64,000 bases of DNA, taken from contig OY986966.1 in the NCBI GenBank assembly GCA_963920575.1, positions 206,130 to 270,129 on the forward strand, written 5' to 3'. A model generated the notes under the pieces. The model made no database searches, was not told the DNA's origin, and saw only the letters and a program-made list of their open reading frames with translations. Made by a program: the position numbers and the translations under genes. Below are positions 22,881-34,437 of this stretch, piece after piece. The DNA comes from Narthecium ossifragum. Its lineage: Eukaryota; Streptophyta; Magnoliopsida; Dioscoreales; Nartheciaceae. Each line of letters begins with the position of its first letter. Position 1 is the first letter of the stretch.

Positions 22881-25800
22881 ATGGAGGCTCCGCCGTTCTC
22901 CTTGCCGAAGACCCCTCGGCTCCGTGTTCCTTCCGCTCCCCTCTCACGCCAGAGTCCATGGCAACGTTGCCTGAGATTCAAGAAGCATCTGGAAGTCCGC
23001 GCCTCATCAACCAGCGAATCCAGTAGGAACACCCTATCCTCGCCGCTCCATGCCCCTGTTCCAAGACCGATTCTTTCTTGAATTCATTAACGTGTATTTC
23101 GCTCTTTGCCAGCGGTTACGCTGTTGGACTATGGCGCCGGGAATGTCAGGAGCGTGCGGAATGCCATTCGATATCTTGGGTTCAACGTGAAGGATGTGAG
23201 TTTATCTGTACCCTCCTTTCATCGTAAACTTGGGCTTTGGCACACACTAGTTTGATATCTTGCTAGGTTTCTGTATTTTAGCCAAATGGGAAGAACGGAG
23301 ATCGCTTTGGGTGAATTCGGGATGCTTTTCTTGCCTGCTGTTCTTGATGTCAGGATTTAGTGCCACCTATTAAAAAAGCACCCTGCGTCTCGTATGCTTT
23401 CGAGTCACGGTTCTTTTTGTATCAGTTCTTGATTCACGTCAGCCAGGGCTCAATTTGAGGCCTATTGGCCTCTCATGAGAGATTCTAGCATCTTGCCACC
23501 TGGATGGAGAAAGGGGGTGGGCCTCGAATGATTAGATTACAATAGGATCAAGATAAACAGAATCAAGATTCGGAGAGTAGTGTGAATATTATGTGTGATT
23601 TATGATGTGAAAATGCTCTGGTCCTCCAATAAGTTATTCAGTTTCATCCACTTCCAGAGATTCTCTCAGGGATCAATGCGCAGAAACCCCTGCGTGTCTT
23701 GAATTTTTACTTCTCTGCAGGTGCGAGATCCAGAAGATATTCTTAATGCAAGTCGCCTGGTCTTTCCAGGAGTTGGAGCCTTTGCAGCAGCAATGGATGT
23801 TCTGAATCAGAAAGGGTAAGCATGTGTGAAGTCCTGTCTATTGGTGCTAATTCACATTTGAGAGATATTGATATCTTCTTCCATACAGGGAACTATATTT
23901 TTTCAGCAATAAAATTGCCTTTGGTCAGATGTACAATGGTACTTCACTTTCACCTCTATACATTTACATGGTTTCTTCAACTCCACTGTAGGTTGGCTGA
24001 AGCACTATGTACATACATAGAGAAGGATCGTCCTTTCTTAGGCATCTGTCTTGGTCTCCAGCTGCTTTTTGAGTCTAGTGAGGAGAATGGTCCAGGTGAC
24101 ACCAAAAACCTCTATTTTTGTGCATGTGTTGCTGCAGCAGTTGTGTTGTGAATTTATTGGCTGACAGTAGTTGTATCAAAAGAAATGCTGGAGTTAACAT
24201 TAGATTGTTTAGGTGATAACTGTCCACGCAAGAAAAAGCAATTTTTGTGTAAATAATTACAAAGATAGATACTAATTAACCCTTTTTATTCATTAATTGT
24301 CGGGTTTTTTTCCTTTAACTAATCAGACGATTTTTAACAGAAAGGACATGGGTACTCTATCAAACCACTTCATTAGTAGACGCTCAATTTCATATCCCTA
24401 TTGTTAGTATGCAAGAAAGAAGAATTTTCTTTTTTTTTGTTTCTTTAGTTCAATGATCACGACTCCATGGATCTATAGTCTTTTCGAAACAATTCCTGAA
24501 CCATATATTGTCTTAGCATCTCAAGCACCAAACCTTTACCCTAAATTGAATGGTTCACAATATTTAATTTCTCACTGCGCTCTGAAAGTCATGAACATTG
24601 TTCTATTGACATCTTATTGCTAAGTACCGATGTACATCTAGAACAATTAGTGATTAAATGTGAAGTGCTGTTGCACACTCCCAAAGCTAGTGACAAATCT
24701 GTATTGAATGATTAGAGCATTTGCCTTGCTTTGGTTAGTCACTGTGACTACAAATTTGAGCAACTGTGATTAACAATTCTTGTTTTTTATCATCATCAAG
24801 CAGCATCAAGTTGTCTCCGGATTGTGCTCTGTGTCCTAGAAAACTGAAAGCTTAAAATGTACTCAAGCCAGAACTTTTCTCTCTGACAATTTGATTTTGA
24901 AGTCCATACTGTTTAGGATTCACACTCAAATGGTATAGTTCATACAAGTGCCATAGACATTAGTTTTTCAGTGCAGATATTTTCATTTTTACATAATAAC
25001 AATGCTGATAAATGTCACGTGAAGCCTTTTTTCTGTAGTAACACAAAAGATCTGTAAGTGGTAAGAAACTTTGTCTTTTCAGATTTGGTTGTTCCAATGA
25101 TGCATAATTCTAGACTTAAACCCATAAATTCTTGTTACTGGTGGAGCGAAGTCTGCATATCCTTTTTCAACTTACACGATTGCATGATTCATTGATACAA
25201 GGGTAACTTGAATGTATGTATTAGTTTAAATACCAACTTTATTTTCTTATTGTATACTGTTAAGCTGATTTTAGTTATTGTTGATCTCTTGTTGTTTCCA
25301 AATCTATGTTGACAGTTTCTGGTCACTCCTTGCAGTAAAAGGTCTTGGCCTCATACCTGGTGTGGTGAGAAAGTTTGATTCATGTAATGGTCTTAGAGTA
25401 CCTCATATTGGCTGGAATGTTCTGCAAATTTCGCAAGACTCAGGAATTTTGGATGATACTGATGGCTGCCATGTCTATTTTGTTCACTCATACTGCGCTT
25501 TGCCTGTATGCTTTACATTGTATCATTCTACTGCTTTCTTACCTACTTTTCTGCAATAAATTTGACTGGGGTTGGAACTGATTTCTCTGTTTTTCCCTGT
25601 AGTCAGATGATAATAAAGACTGGATTTCATCGACATGTAACTATGGATATCAGTTCATTTCTTCCATTAGAAAGGGGAACATACATGCTGTCCAGTTTCA
25701 TCCAGAAAAGAGTGGAGGTTACACTTCTTACTTAAAAAATTCACATTGGTTGCAACATTCAAACATACTAGCTGTTTATTCACATCACCAAGTAAATGAG

Positions 25801-28800
25801 AAGATATAGGACGCATTTGGAACTGTCATGTGACATATATGTCACTTTTTCTTAGTCTTAGACAAAACTGCATCCACAATGAAATTTGGTGATATTGGTC
25901 TTGCCTGTTTCTTCTACAGCAGAGAGTGGATTTGCCAGAAATTAATGGCAATAATCCTGGCCTTCCTATAATGTAGCTATTGGTAAGAGATCTACGCAGA
26001 CCACATGCATGCGCGGCTTCCTACGTTGAAATCTATCACCATCATATGTCTCTATTCATCTTTACTCATAGTAGCTGACTAATCACTTTTTTTTATCTAT
26101 CCAATTTCCCAGTTTCTTATTCTAGTTAGATTTAGTACCTTGAAAGAATAACAAGCACATATTGAAGCACTTGAACCTGTTTTCCAGATGTTGGGCTTTC
26201 TGTATTAAGAAGGTTTCTTGATCCATCACAAACTCCAAAACTAAAGGTACGCAAGATATGTCTATAGGGAGTAATTAGTGTAGCTGTTTTTATCTTGTGA
26301 CTTTTGTAATATATAAACAACTGAAATTACCTTATCTACTTGGAGCAGAGAGTGGCCAATCAGAAAGCATCAAAGCTTGCTAAGAGGGTAAGAACCTTTG
26401 ATTTGACCTTTGGACGATGCACTTCATGCATTATTGTTTTCTCCTTGGGTTAAACTGGTTTGTTTCCTCCACTAGTGCTGCTTGATTAATGCCACTTACC
26501 TTTTCAGGTAATAGCATGCCTTGATGTTAGGGCAAATGATACAGGAGATCTTGTAGTAACGAAAGGGGATCAATATGACGTGAGAGAGCATAACAAGGAA
26601 AACGAGGTATGTGATTAGGAAGTTAATAAGTTTGAGATGGATGATCACACAAAAGAACCAGTTTATCTTGCCGGCTCCTATTATTTTCATGGCTTTTAAT
26701 ATTCACAAATTTTGCACTTTCTCATATTTGTGTAAGGGATCGATGAGAACTCTCGGAATTTTTTCTGATGGTAGAATGGTCATTTTACATCACTACGATT
26801 GTAGGATGCCGGAGGATCTCAGGCATTAGGGAAGAATGGAATATGCTGTACTCAATAGCAGCCTCTATAAGAATGGGCTGATATAGGATATTCTAGAGAG
26901 AGGTGTTTGTGGCTTCGTGCCATGAGTCTGGGGAGTTTGTGATTGCACTTATGCCTCTTAATGGAAATAGAGGAGTTTCGTGCTTGTGGAAAACGATGCG
27001 CACTATCAAATTTGAATAGTTGAAATTAGGTTTCTTGGTGCTTCATTACCATTAATGTAGTAAGCATTGGAGTTTTGACTCATGTTTGCACATATAGGTG
27101 GACCTGAATTTGATTTTTGAACTCATTCCTTCTGCCATTAGGTGAGAAATCTTGGCAAGCCAGTGGAGTTGGCGGGTCAATATTACAAAGATGGTGCTGA
27201 TGAGGTAGTGCATCACATTGATTAATGACAGTTTGTGTCATATTAAGCAGAAGTTACATGAAATGGGCATGCTATCTGACATTTCAGGTTAGTTTTCTGA
27301 ACATAACTGGCTTCCGGGACTTTCCTTTGGGAGATTTGCCAATGCTAAAGGTCTGACATAAACTTCATGATCATACAATTTTCTGAGAATAACGTTATGA
27401 ATTGATGATCTTACCCGGGCCATATCTTATAAATGCATAATGCCATATAGGTACTGCGCTACACATCAGAAAATGTTTTCGTGCCACTAACTGTAGGTGG
27501 TGGCATAAGAGACTTCACAGATGGGAATGGGAGGTCAGATTACGGTGCTGTTTCAAATATTCTTATCATGTCTAGTGATACGTCCTAAAGGTTGATTTGT
27601 TTAGAGAATTTGCTTTCTATTCAGGAATTCAAGATTGTTTTATGTAAAAATAGCATTTACGTCCTCTGCATTGCACTATACTTATTTTTTCTCAGTAGGT
27701 AAAACTCAGTAATTTTGAGATTCCTCAGGCACTATTCAAGTTTGGAAGTGGCTGAAGAATACTTCAGGTCAGGTGCTGATAAGGTCTCAATTGGAAGTGA
27801 TGCAGTGTTTGCTGCAGAAGCATATATAAGAACCGGAGTATGCTCTAATTCTCCTTACATACGCTGTAGCTGTTATTGCTGAGAATATCCTTGTGATATT
27901 TCTTGGTTGTTACTTTAGGTTAAGACTGGAAAAAGTAGCTTGGAGCAGATTTCTCGAGTCTATGGGAATCAGGTTTTGTATGTCATGATTCTTGATTGGT
28001 CCACTACAATCTATTGGCTTGCCTTGCTAGTTTCTTATTTGTACTATTTTCCATGTGCTTGTGGTTTTGGATTAAATCTGTAAATGTTCAAATTGAAAAT
28101 TTTTGTTGCCATCTGAAAGAGTACACTGGATAATAGTTCTTCGAATAGCCAACTTTTCAAGTTTTCATAGAGTACATGGTTTAAGCTTTATCAACCATTA
28201 TCGATTATTGCTAGATGCATACATTCGAGCTCATTGAGCCTTAACCCTTTTACTTGCTCAGGCAGTTGTCGTAAGCATTGATCCTCGCAGAGTGTATGTC
28301 AAGAGTCCAGATGATGTGAAGTTCAAGACTGTAAAAATGGCGAATCCAGGTCTCCTTTTCTCTCTACCAAGGAGCTCGATGAGCTTTTTCAATGGAATAA
28401 TTTCAACATCTATGTTATCAGTCACAGGATTAATGGCATGTTCTTCATTTCAGGTCCAATTGGTCAGGAATATGCATGGTATCAATGTACGGTAAGGCAT
28501 CTCTTTATTTGATTTGGACTGGACATGTAGCTAGAAGGTGCACTGGTCGTTTTTTTTTAGCTATTTTGCCCTAGGGGAATGAATTCTCTGGGCTTGCAAT
28601 GTTTTTTTTTTTTCCTGTTTACTTTATTTTTCCAAGCAGGTCAGTGGTGGGCGTGAGGCTCGGCAGATAGGAGCTTATGAACTTGCAAAAGCCGTTGAAG
28701 AGCTTGGAGCAGGAGAAATACTACTCAATTGCATTGATTGTGACGGTACCTGCTCTATGTGTTTATACACTGCATAAATTTACAGGATGCCTGAATTCAC

Positions 28801-29876
28801 GTTCATGATTCCATGATTTTATCTTTTTGGTGGTGCTAATACTTCTTAATCATATTTGAGCTTGGAAACAAGATTTACTTTGAGCTTGGAAACAAGATTT
28901 ACTTTGAGCTTGCTTCTGCCTGATCTTGCATGAATGATGTACACTGATGTTGATAAGCTTACAAGGAATGTGTGGGTGTGTGCTTACAGAACAATCTGTT
29001 GTTTCTCTAGGTCAAGGGCTGGGATATGACATAGACCTTATCAAGCTGGTATCAGACGCTGTTACAATCCCAGTAATTGCAAGCAGTGGTGCAGGGGCTG
29101 TGAACCATTTTTGTGAGGTTTTTCAGAAAACAAGTGCTTCAGCTGCCCTTGCCGCTGGCATTTTCCATCGTAAAGAGGTAATTAGTATGTGAAACTATAT
29201 TATCTTACCCTATTGCTAGCTGTTTGGAAGGAAACTTCTGCGTTTATAGTAGAAGCTGCAGGGGTTCAACAACACTTAGAAGCTATATAACAAGAGATTT
29301 TTACTTGAATAGAAAGCACAAATGATAGATTGATGAGAACTGGTAACTGTGCCTAATTTTGGAGCACACTTCTTTTGGTCCATTGTTTCATAGGCCCTTC
29401 CTTTTCCTTGTTTTTCTTATTTTGTCCATATAATTTTTCTGTTTCTTTGAAAGGTGTTTTGCTCCTTGTGTTTAAACTAGAGGGTCTTAATCATTTATCC
29501 TTTTTCTGTGTTTCTCACTCCATAAGTCATTTTAAATGTTTGTGCAACCACTTGTTTCTTCTTAGTAGAATACTGTGGCAGTGTTTGTGAATTAGCTATG
29601 GTATGTCACAAAGCATTTTATTTTGTTTAGTTTTTATTTTTTTTCCTTTTTTTCCTCCTTTTTTTTTCATCTGTTTGGTTAGGGAGCATTGAGTTGTAGG
29701 TTTCTGGGTAATGCAAGCACAGATAGGTTATAGGTGCTTCATCCTGGTGAACTTGTGTCTTATTTCAGCTAAACTATTTGAAGTATGGCAAATTAAGATG
29801 TATTGTGAAAGTGCAGGTTCCTATTCTATCTGTTAAAGAGCATTTGAGGCAAGAAGGTGTAGAAGTCAGAATTTGA
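22881..29876 (+). CDS. HISN4: Imidazole-glycerol-phosphate synthase hisHF, plastid
   Basis: Nineteen exons join in frame to 578 residues: 22881-23022, 23113-23195, 23721-23815, 23992-24095, 25336-25505, 25603-25717, 26188-26246, 26349-26387, 26508-26606, 27142-27204, 27288-27350, 27451-27533, 27729-27837, 27919-27972, 28262-28349, 28454-28491, 28640-28745, 29011-29177 and 29817-29876. The enzyme takes ammonia from glutamine and makes imidazole-glycerol phosphate plus AICAR in histidine synthesis. Residues 1-47 look like a transit peptide. The amidotransferase half has LDYGAGN, the nucleophile in GICLGLQLL (Cys126) and QFHPEKSG (His231, Glu233). The HisF barrel starts at about VIACLDVR (Asp275) and keeps [16 protein letters not shown] (Asp501, Asp503) and VIASSGAG. 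Plants fuse the two bacterial subunits this way, and the length fits. AICAR feeds plastid purine synthesis, the source of THIC's substrate AIR. Confidence 0.96.
28854..28911. repeat. 24-bp tandem repeat in a HISN4 intron
   Basis: About 2.4 copies of a 24-bp unit beginning TTTGAGCTTGGAAACAAGAT lie in the intron before exon 18, clear of the splice sites. Confidence 0.9.
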
Positions 29877-30728
29877 TGCATGCTGAGCTAAACCCTAGCC
29901 TTTTATATTATCTCCAGCAAGGTCAACAAACTTTTCACTGAGAGTCTTGTGCCTTGTAACGTTGGACTATCATTTTTTTCATCTTGACAGATGGACTCTA
30001 GACTGATTATGCGAGATTTTTTATTTGCTAAATGCCTCATTGTAATATCGGCCAAGATTGTTTTGCTTCAATTGTTGCATCATTCTAGAATTATAAACAT
30101 ATATTCTTATGGTGACAAATGCTCTTACAAACTTACAACCGCAAGGTCATTTACTGCTTGCCCTCGCAGACTAACTTTGAAACAGGCAGATAAAGAACTA
30201 TGCAGAATTTTGCTGTATCGCATTCAGCCATCCTTTATACCACTAGCATTTGCCTCCAAAAGGACCAGCTTTGTGACAAATCAGGTAAAGTTCTACCGGT
30301 AGTTCCAAGGCGGTGAATTTTTTTATTGAAGCTTTGCTATTGCTGCACCAGTAGATTGCACACCAATTAAGTTTTTTGCATTACTCATCAAAAGCAAGCA
30401 AAGTTGGTCAAAATTTTAGTGCATTAATTCAAATATGGCTGCGGGTAGGTTAATGCTAGCATTTCTTCCTAGTCATAGCCTCTGCTTGTTCAGTGCCTTC
30501 ATATGTTCTCACTATACCATATGATTTTTGCACTACTTTTGTGAAATGGAAACTAGGCAATATTATAAGAAACACTGTCCACTCGTTCAGAGGTTTACTG
30601 TTACGATACAAACACAAAATCCAACAGAAAATCCAGAAAGACTTCTCATCAGATGATCTTCTGATTTTTTGGAACTTCCGGGTTCCAACGCGGCTTTGGT
30701 AAATGAAGCAGGGCTCCTCCGACGCAAA
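29877..30728. other. Intergenic: HISN4 3' UTR and 3' flank of the small minus-strand gene
   Basis: This stretch lies between convergent genes. It is AT-rich with no gene. CAGAAAGACTTCTCAT occurs twice, at about 30637 and 30729, the second overlapping the stop codon of the minus-strand gene, so a short local duplication sits at that 3' end. Confidence 0.5.
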
Positions 30729-31076
30729 TCAGAAAGACTTCTCATAGGAGGATTTGATGAACTGAATACAGTCCTCAATGGCCTCGGTACTGTAAGAATC
30801 TCCATGAACCACAAGCCTCCGTGGAACGCCGGGGCTCACTGGGCTTTTCGCCGACGGCCGGCGCCAAGAAACCAGACGAAGGGCCTTCACCATGTTGGTC
30901 CCTACGTGCCTCAGGAATCTCATGGGGGAGAGAACCATCAACCGAGAAGAGAAGCCTCTGCGATGATCCCGTTTCTGGGGTCTTGCTGTTGCATAAGTTT
31001 CGGACCTTAGGGCGGCCGTCAGCTTCTCATTGACGTCTGGGCTGAAGCTTACTTGCCTTCTTCTCTTCACTGACAT
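30729..31076 (-). CDS. Small plant-specific basic protein with EAIEDCIQFI motif
   Basis: One exon of 115 residues. The N-terminus is basic (SVKRRRQVSFSPDVNEK), the middle is Arg/Pro-rich, and the end is STEAIEDCIQFIKSS. Plant genomes hold a family of small proteins with VSFSPDVNEKP near the start and AEAIEDCIEFINSS near the end. Some carry the label josephin-like protein, although no Josephin catalytic residues are present. Function is unknown. There is no signal peptide or membrane segment. The gene converges with HISN4. The last codons fall in a short local duplication, so the C-terminus may differ from relatives. Confidence 0.65.
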   Translation of the reverse strand: MSVKRRRQVSFSPDVNEKLTAALRSETYATARPQKRDHRRGFSSRLMVLSPMRFLRHVGTNMVKALRLVSWRRPSAKSPVSPGVPRRLVVHGDSYSTEAIEDCIQFIKSSYEKSF

Positions 31077-32460
31077 ATTCAGCTATGGAAACAAGCTGTG
31101 AGGTGAAGAAGTTAGTGGAATGGACAATGAAGAAATTGGTCGTTGCAGTGTATATAATGGGGAAGTTTAGAGATGTGCCAAGAAACAAAAGAAAAAGGAA
31201 AAGGTAAAGGAGGTAGAAGGAGATGGAAGAGTTATAGAGTGGAGAAAGAAAATTAATGGTGGTCTTCCTCGTTCTAAGAAGGGTTTTTGACTGAGGTGCT
31301 ATTTTCTTTCTTGGGAGAATTGTTGCCTAACTACACTTGAAAACTAAGCCGAGGTCTGCTTCACTTTTGTCCTTTTTGAGTAGTGGCTCTCGTTTGTGGA
31401 CAAAAGAACATGAATTCCCACCCAGTGAGACAGTAGCCTGGCGTGTATCTTTTGCTGGAACACTTTGAATTCTTGTTAGGGAAGGGACAAAAGAATGTAG
31501 AAATGGTTGGTACTGGAATTGGAGAAGTTTTACAGGCGATGGTGATGGTTGGCTGGGCACCTCTCTCTTTTGGCAGTAAGAATCTCGAGTACTGAAGCAA
31601 TTGAAAGAGAGTCTCGCATTGTTCGATACGGAGGACATGGACACGGAGACCAGCTACTATTAGCGTTCCTTTTGAGACTCGTGTGCTGTGTGTGCTGGGG
31701 CCTTCACCTTTCTTTTCTTTGTCAATATATGTGAGGTGAGATCCACATCAGCGCAGAGGAATCCTGGAGCAGTAGCAACAGACAGGAGAATCCCAAGTGG
31801 GACTTCTGAATGGCTGGAGCTGGGAGCTCGGTTAGTTAGTTGGTCGCTAATTTTTCACCCCCTGATTAATTAAACCTATATATTCCACAAGCTTAGGGAA
31901 ACAAACGATCTATATACTAATTTTTTTTATGCAAATTATCATAGATTATCAGCCATGTTATCCTTGGCCAACCTAGACTAGACCAGATATTTTGTCAATA
32001 GTTCAGATCTTATGGATCACAGCATGCATAGTAAGGGTCCTTAATGGTTCACATGAGCTGAACATGAATTGATGTCATGCTCTCTTGCGATATTTTGGGA
32101 GAAAGAATGCAGCTAATCCGGTAATCAGGAAGGATGGCCTTCAAAGATCAATTGCTTCTCCAATCTAATTGGCTGGTATAAAGAAATAGACCACTTCTAC
32201 TTGGCTGCAAAGCCCAAAATCATGATTACAGAATCAACCATTATGAATAAAGAAAAAAAGTCAAAAACTCTTCGGAGGAGCGAATTCCACGGAATCAACG
32301 TCATGATGCAAGTCGGTAGACATATCCTATGATGGCTTTTGGCGGTGGTTATCCTAAACTTGGTGCGAAATGGACTTTAGTTGGCGCACGTCCGAGCCAG
32401 ACAAGACGGATTCAACGATCAGTATCCTTTGAGTAAGGTTTTAGAAGAAAATTGTAAAAC
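31077..32460. other. Intergenic: upstream of the small gene
   Basis: Open frames on both strands at 31327-31873 show no domain. I see no convincing gene or structured element. Confidence 0.4.
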
Positions 32461-32463
32461 TTA

Positions 32464-32876
32464 TTATAAGATTGAATTTTTTTTTACTGCTTAGGCTCAT
32501 TTGTTCACATTATGCAGCCAAAGCCGTATCTGTTTTCTTGCAAAACAGGACCCCTAACCTATAAAATCCCAACATTAGCCCTTAGTCCATCGATGTATTG
32601 ATATATAATGGCATGTTAAGCATGACATGTGAACAAAAAATCAGGGTGAATCCGGCGTACTCACGATGCATTGGTAGGTGGATACACATGGCGATCGTAT
32701 ATCGTCGGATCCATGAGATGTTTTATTCACATGCCATTCTTAATACATCGATGGATTAAGGGGGCAATGTTGGGATTTTGTAGGTTAGGGGTCTGTTTTG
32801 TAAGAAAACAAGGGAGGGTGCTTAAGATGCAAAATGTTAACAACTGAGGCCCTAAACAGCAAAAAAATTCTTATAA
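32464..32876. mobile_element. Foldback MITE with long imperfect inverted arms
   Basis: The left arm, about 32464-32640, is repeated inverted at about 32705-32876. Matching blocks include CCCCTAACCTA.AAAATCCCA, CATCGATGTATT and TGTTCACATTATGCA versus its mate near 32830-32845. Only about 65 bp separates the arms, so a transcript would fold into a long hairpin. It has no coding capacity. A clear target duplication was not established, so the superfamily is unassigned. Confidence 0.6.
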
Positions 32877-32879
32877 GAT

Positions 32880-34112
32880 TAGCGGCGCGTGACAGTGACA
32901 AGGGACTGGAGATCACAAGTTTGAATCTTGGTGGGTTCAAGACACACGGAGCTTGGAATTTACAAAAGCAGAGTGCCTGCTGCCATGAGCCAAAAGGAAA
33001 AGCATACTCTCACTTCAAACTGTTACAATTGCTCTAAATTTGAGAAGCATTAGCTAGCTCTCTAAGATCATCGGAATGATGCTGATTGCTTAAAGGATAT
33101 TATTATCTCAAACGCACCAACCCCTCTCTGCTAGAGCCTAGAGCGCTACTAGTCTTCAAAGCTCGATGGGGAATTGGGGATGGGGTCCTGATTTGGAGAC
33201 ATCATGATGTAAATAAGCGAATCAGGGTCATGGGTCTCAGTGGGTCGGGGTCCACCAGTTTCCAGATCAAGCTTCCTCGCAGCAGCCACTTATTACCATA
33301 TGAATGGCAGCTGGACGGGTTAGTATAATCACAAACCCATCTCATATAAAACAACACTTCCAAATCCGTCCCAAACTCATACGGATTTGTATGTCCCATC
33401 TCATCCCCGTTTAAAATCCAACCCACATAACCCATCTCCAACCCCATATAATATCATTGGAAACACGATAAAATGTAATATGAAAATTAAAAAAATCACA
33501 TATTATATATATATATATATAAAAAGAAAATCCTCTTCTTCGTCCTCAATATATAAATAGAGTTTTAATTTTAAGAAAAAAAACATTGGTAGACTCTAAA
33601 AGATAAAGGGATCGGAAAGTTGGAATGTCTATACGATGCATTCCTATAATACTTAATTGTACATATAAATAGCACAAGTATTTAAGTATATATATATAAT
33701 CGAGTTGGGTTCGGATTTGGGTTTTTTTAAGCCTAAATCCAAACTCGTTCCACGTCCATTCGGATTTAACTTGACTTTTTTGTACCCACTCCAAATCCAT
33801 TTTAGGCTTACTCTAAACCCATACTATTAGGGATGGATCGGGACGAGTACCCGCTTAACTCCCCCCATTGCCATCCCCACATATGCGTCCAAACCACATG
33901 CTCTTCTTTTCTTTTTCTTTATGGATATTTATTGGAATTTATCTTATCTCCACCACAACAGTCTCTTTCCCCTCCTCTCCTCTGACTTCTGATGAGTCGT
34001 CTGAGATCACAAGAAATTACATCGTCCATATAATAGTTTAGTTATTTACCTGGTGTTAATTTTAAATTTAACTTTCTTTACATTTGAGTCTGATGAGATC
34101 TGGAAATGGTGA
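32880..34112. other. Intergenic, repeat-rich, upstream of SQD2
   Basis: Stretches at 33310-33450 and 33700-33880 are full of GGGTT/AACCC-type motifs resembling subterminal regions of plant DNA transposons (for example CCCATTGCCATCCCC at about 33864). A matching opposite end could not be fixed. No gene is seen. Confidence 0.35.
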
Positions 34113-34120
34113 GAATATGC
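34113..34120. promoter_or_regulatory. P1BS-type element (PHR1 site) upstream of SQD2
   Basis: GAATATGC fits GNATATNC, the PHR1 binding consensus of phosphate-starvation genes, 318 bp upstream of the SQD2 start. SQD2 is a known phosphate-starvation gene. A chance match in a region of this size is not rare, so this is suggestive only. Confidence 0.4.
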
Positions 34121-34340
34121 CGGCAAGTGATTCCGGAATCTAACAACCAATACAGAGACTAGAGAGTGGTGGGGCCCAGGTGGTATTGGAATTGGGAAAA
34201 CCTCAAACCTCGTTTTGGAGTTATAGTTGTTGGAGAGGAGGCGAGGCAACCTTGGATCCCCACCACCACCACCAAGCTCCTCCTTCCTCCATCTCTCTCT
34301 TCTCTCCTCTCTGGCTCTCTCTGTCTCTTCCTTCATTCAT

Positions 34341-34342
<2 letters not shown>

Positions 34343-34378
<36 letters not shown>
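34343..34378. repeat. (CT)n microsatellite in the SQD2 leader
   Basis: About 18 uninterrupted TC dinucleotides lie about 60 bp upstream of the SQD2 start codon, within a pyrimidine-rich leader. Confidence 0.95.
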
Positions 34379-34381
<3 letters not shown>

Positions 34382-34437
34382 TTCTTAATCTTGATAAAAA
34401 TCCATCATCAGCAATTATTAAAGTAATAATCCGCAGG

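Noticed and set aside
33160..33890. A possible DNA transposon with GGGGATGGCAA-like end at about 33864-33880
   Set aside because: The right-hand motif looks like a transposon end, but no matching left end or target duplication could be fixed.
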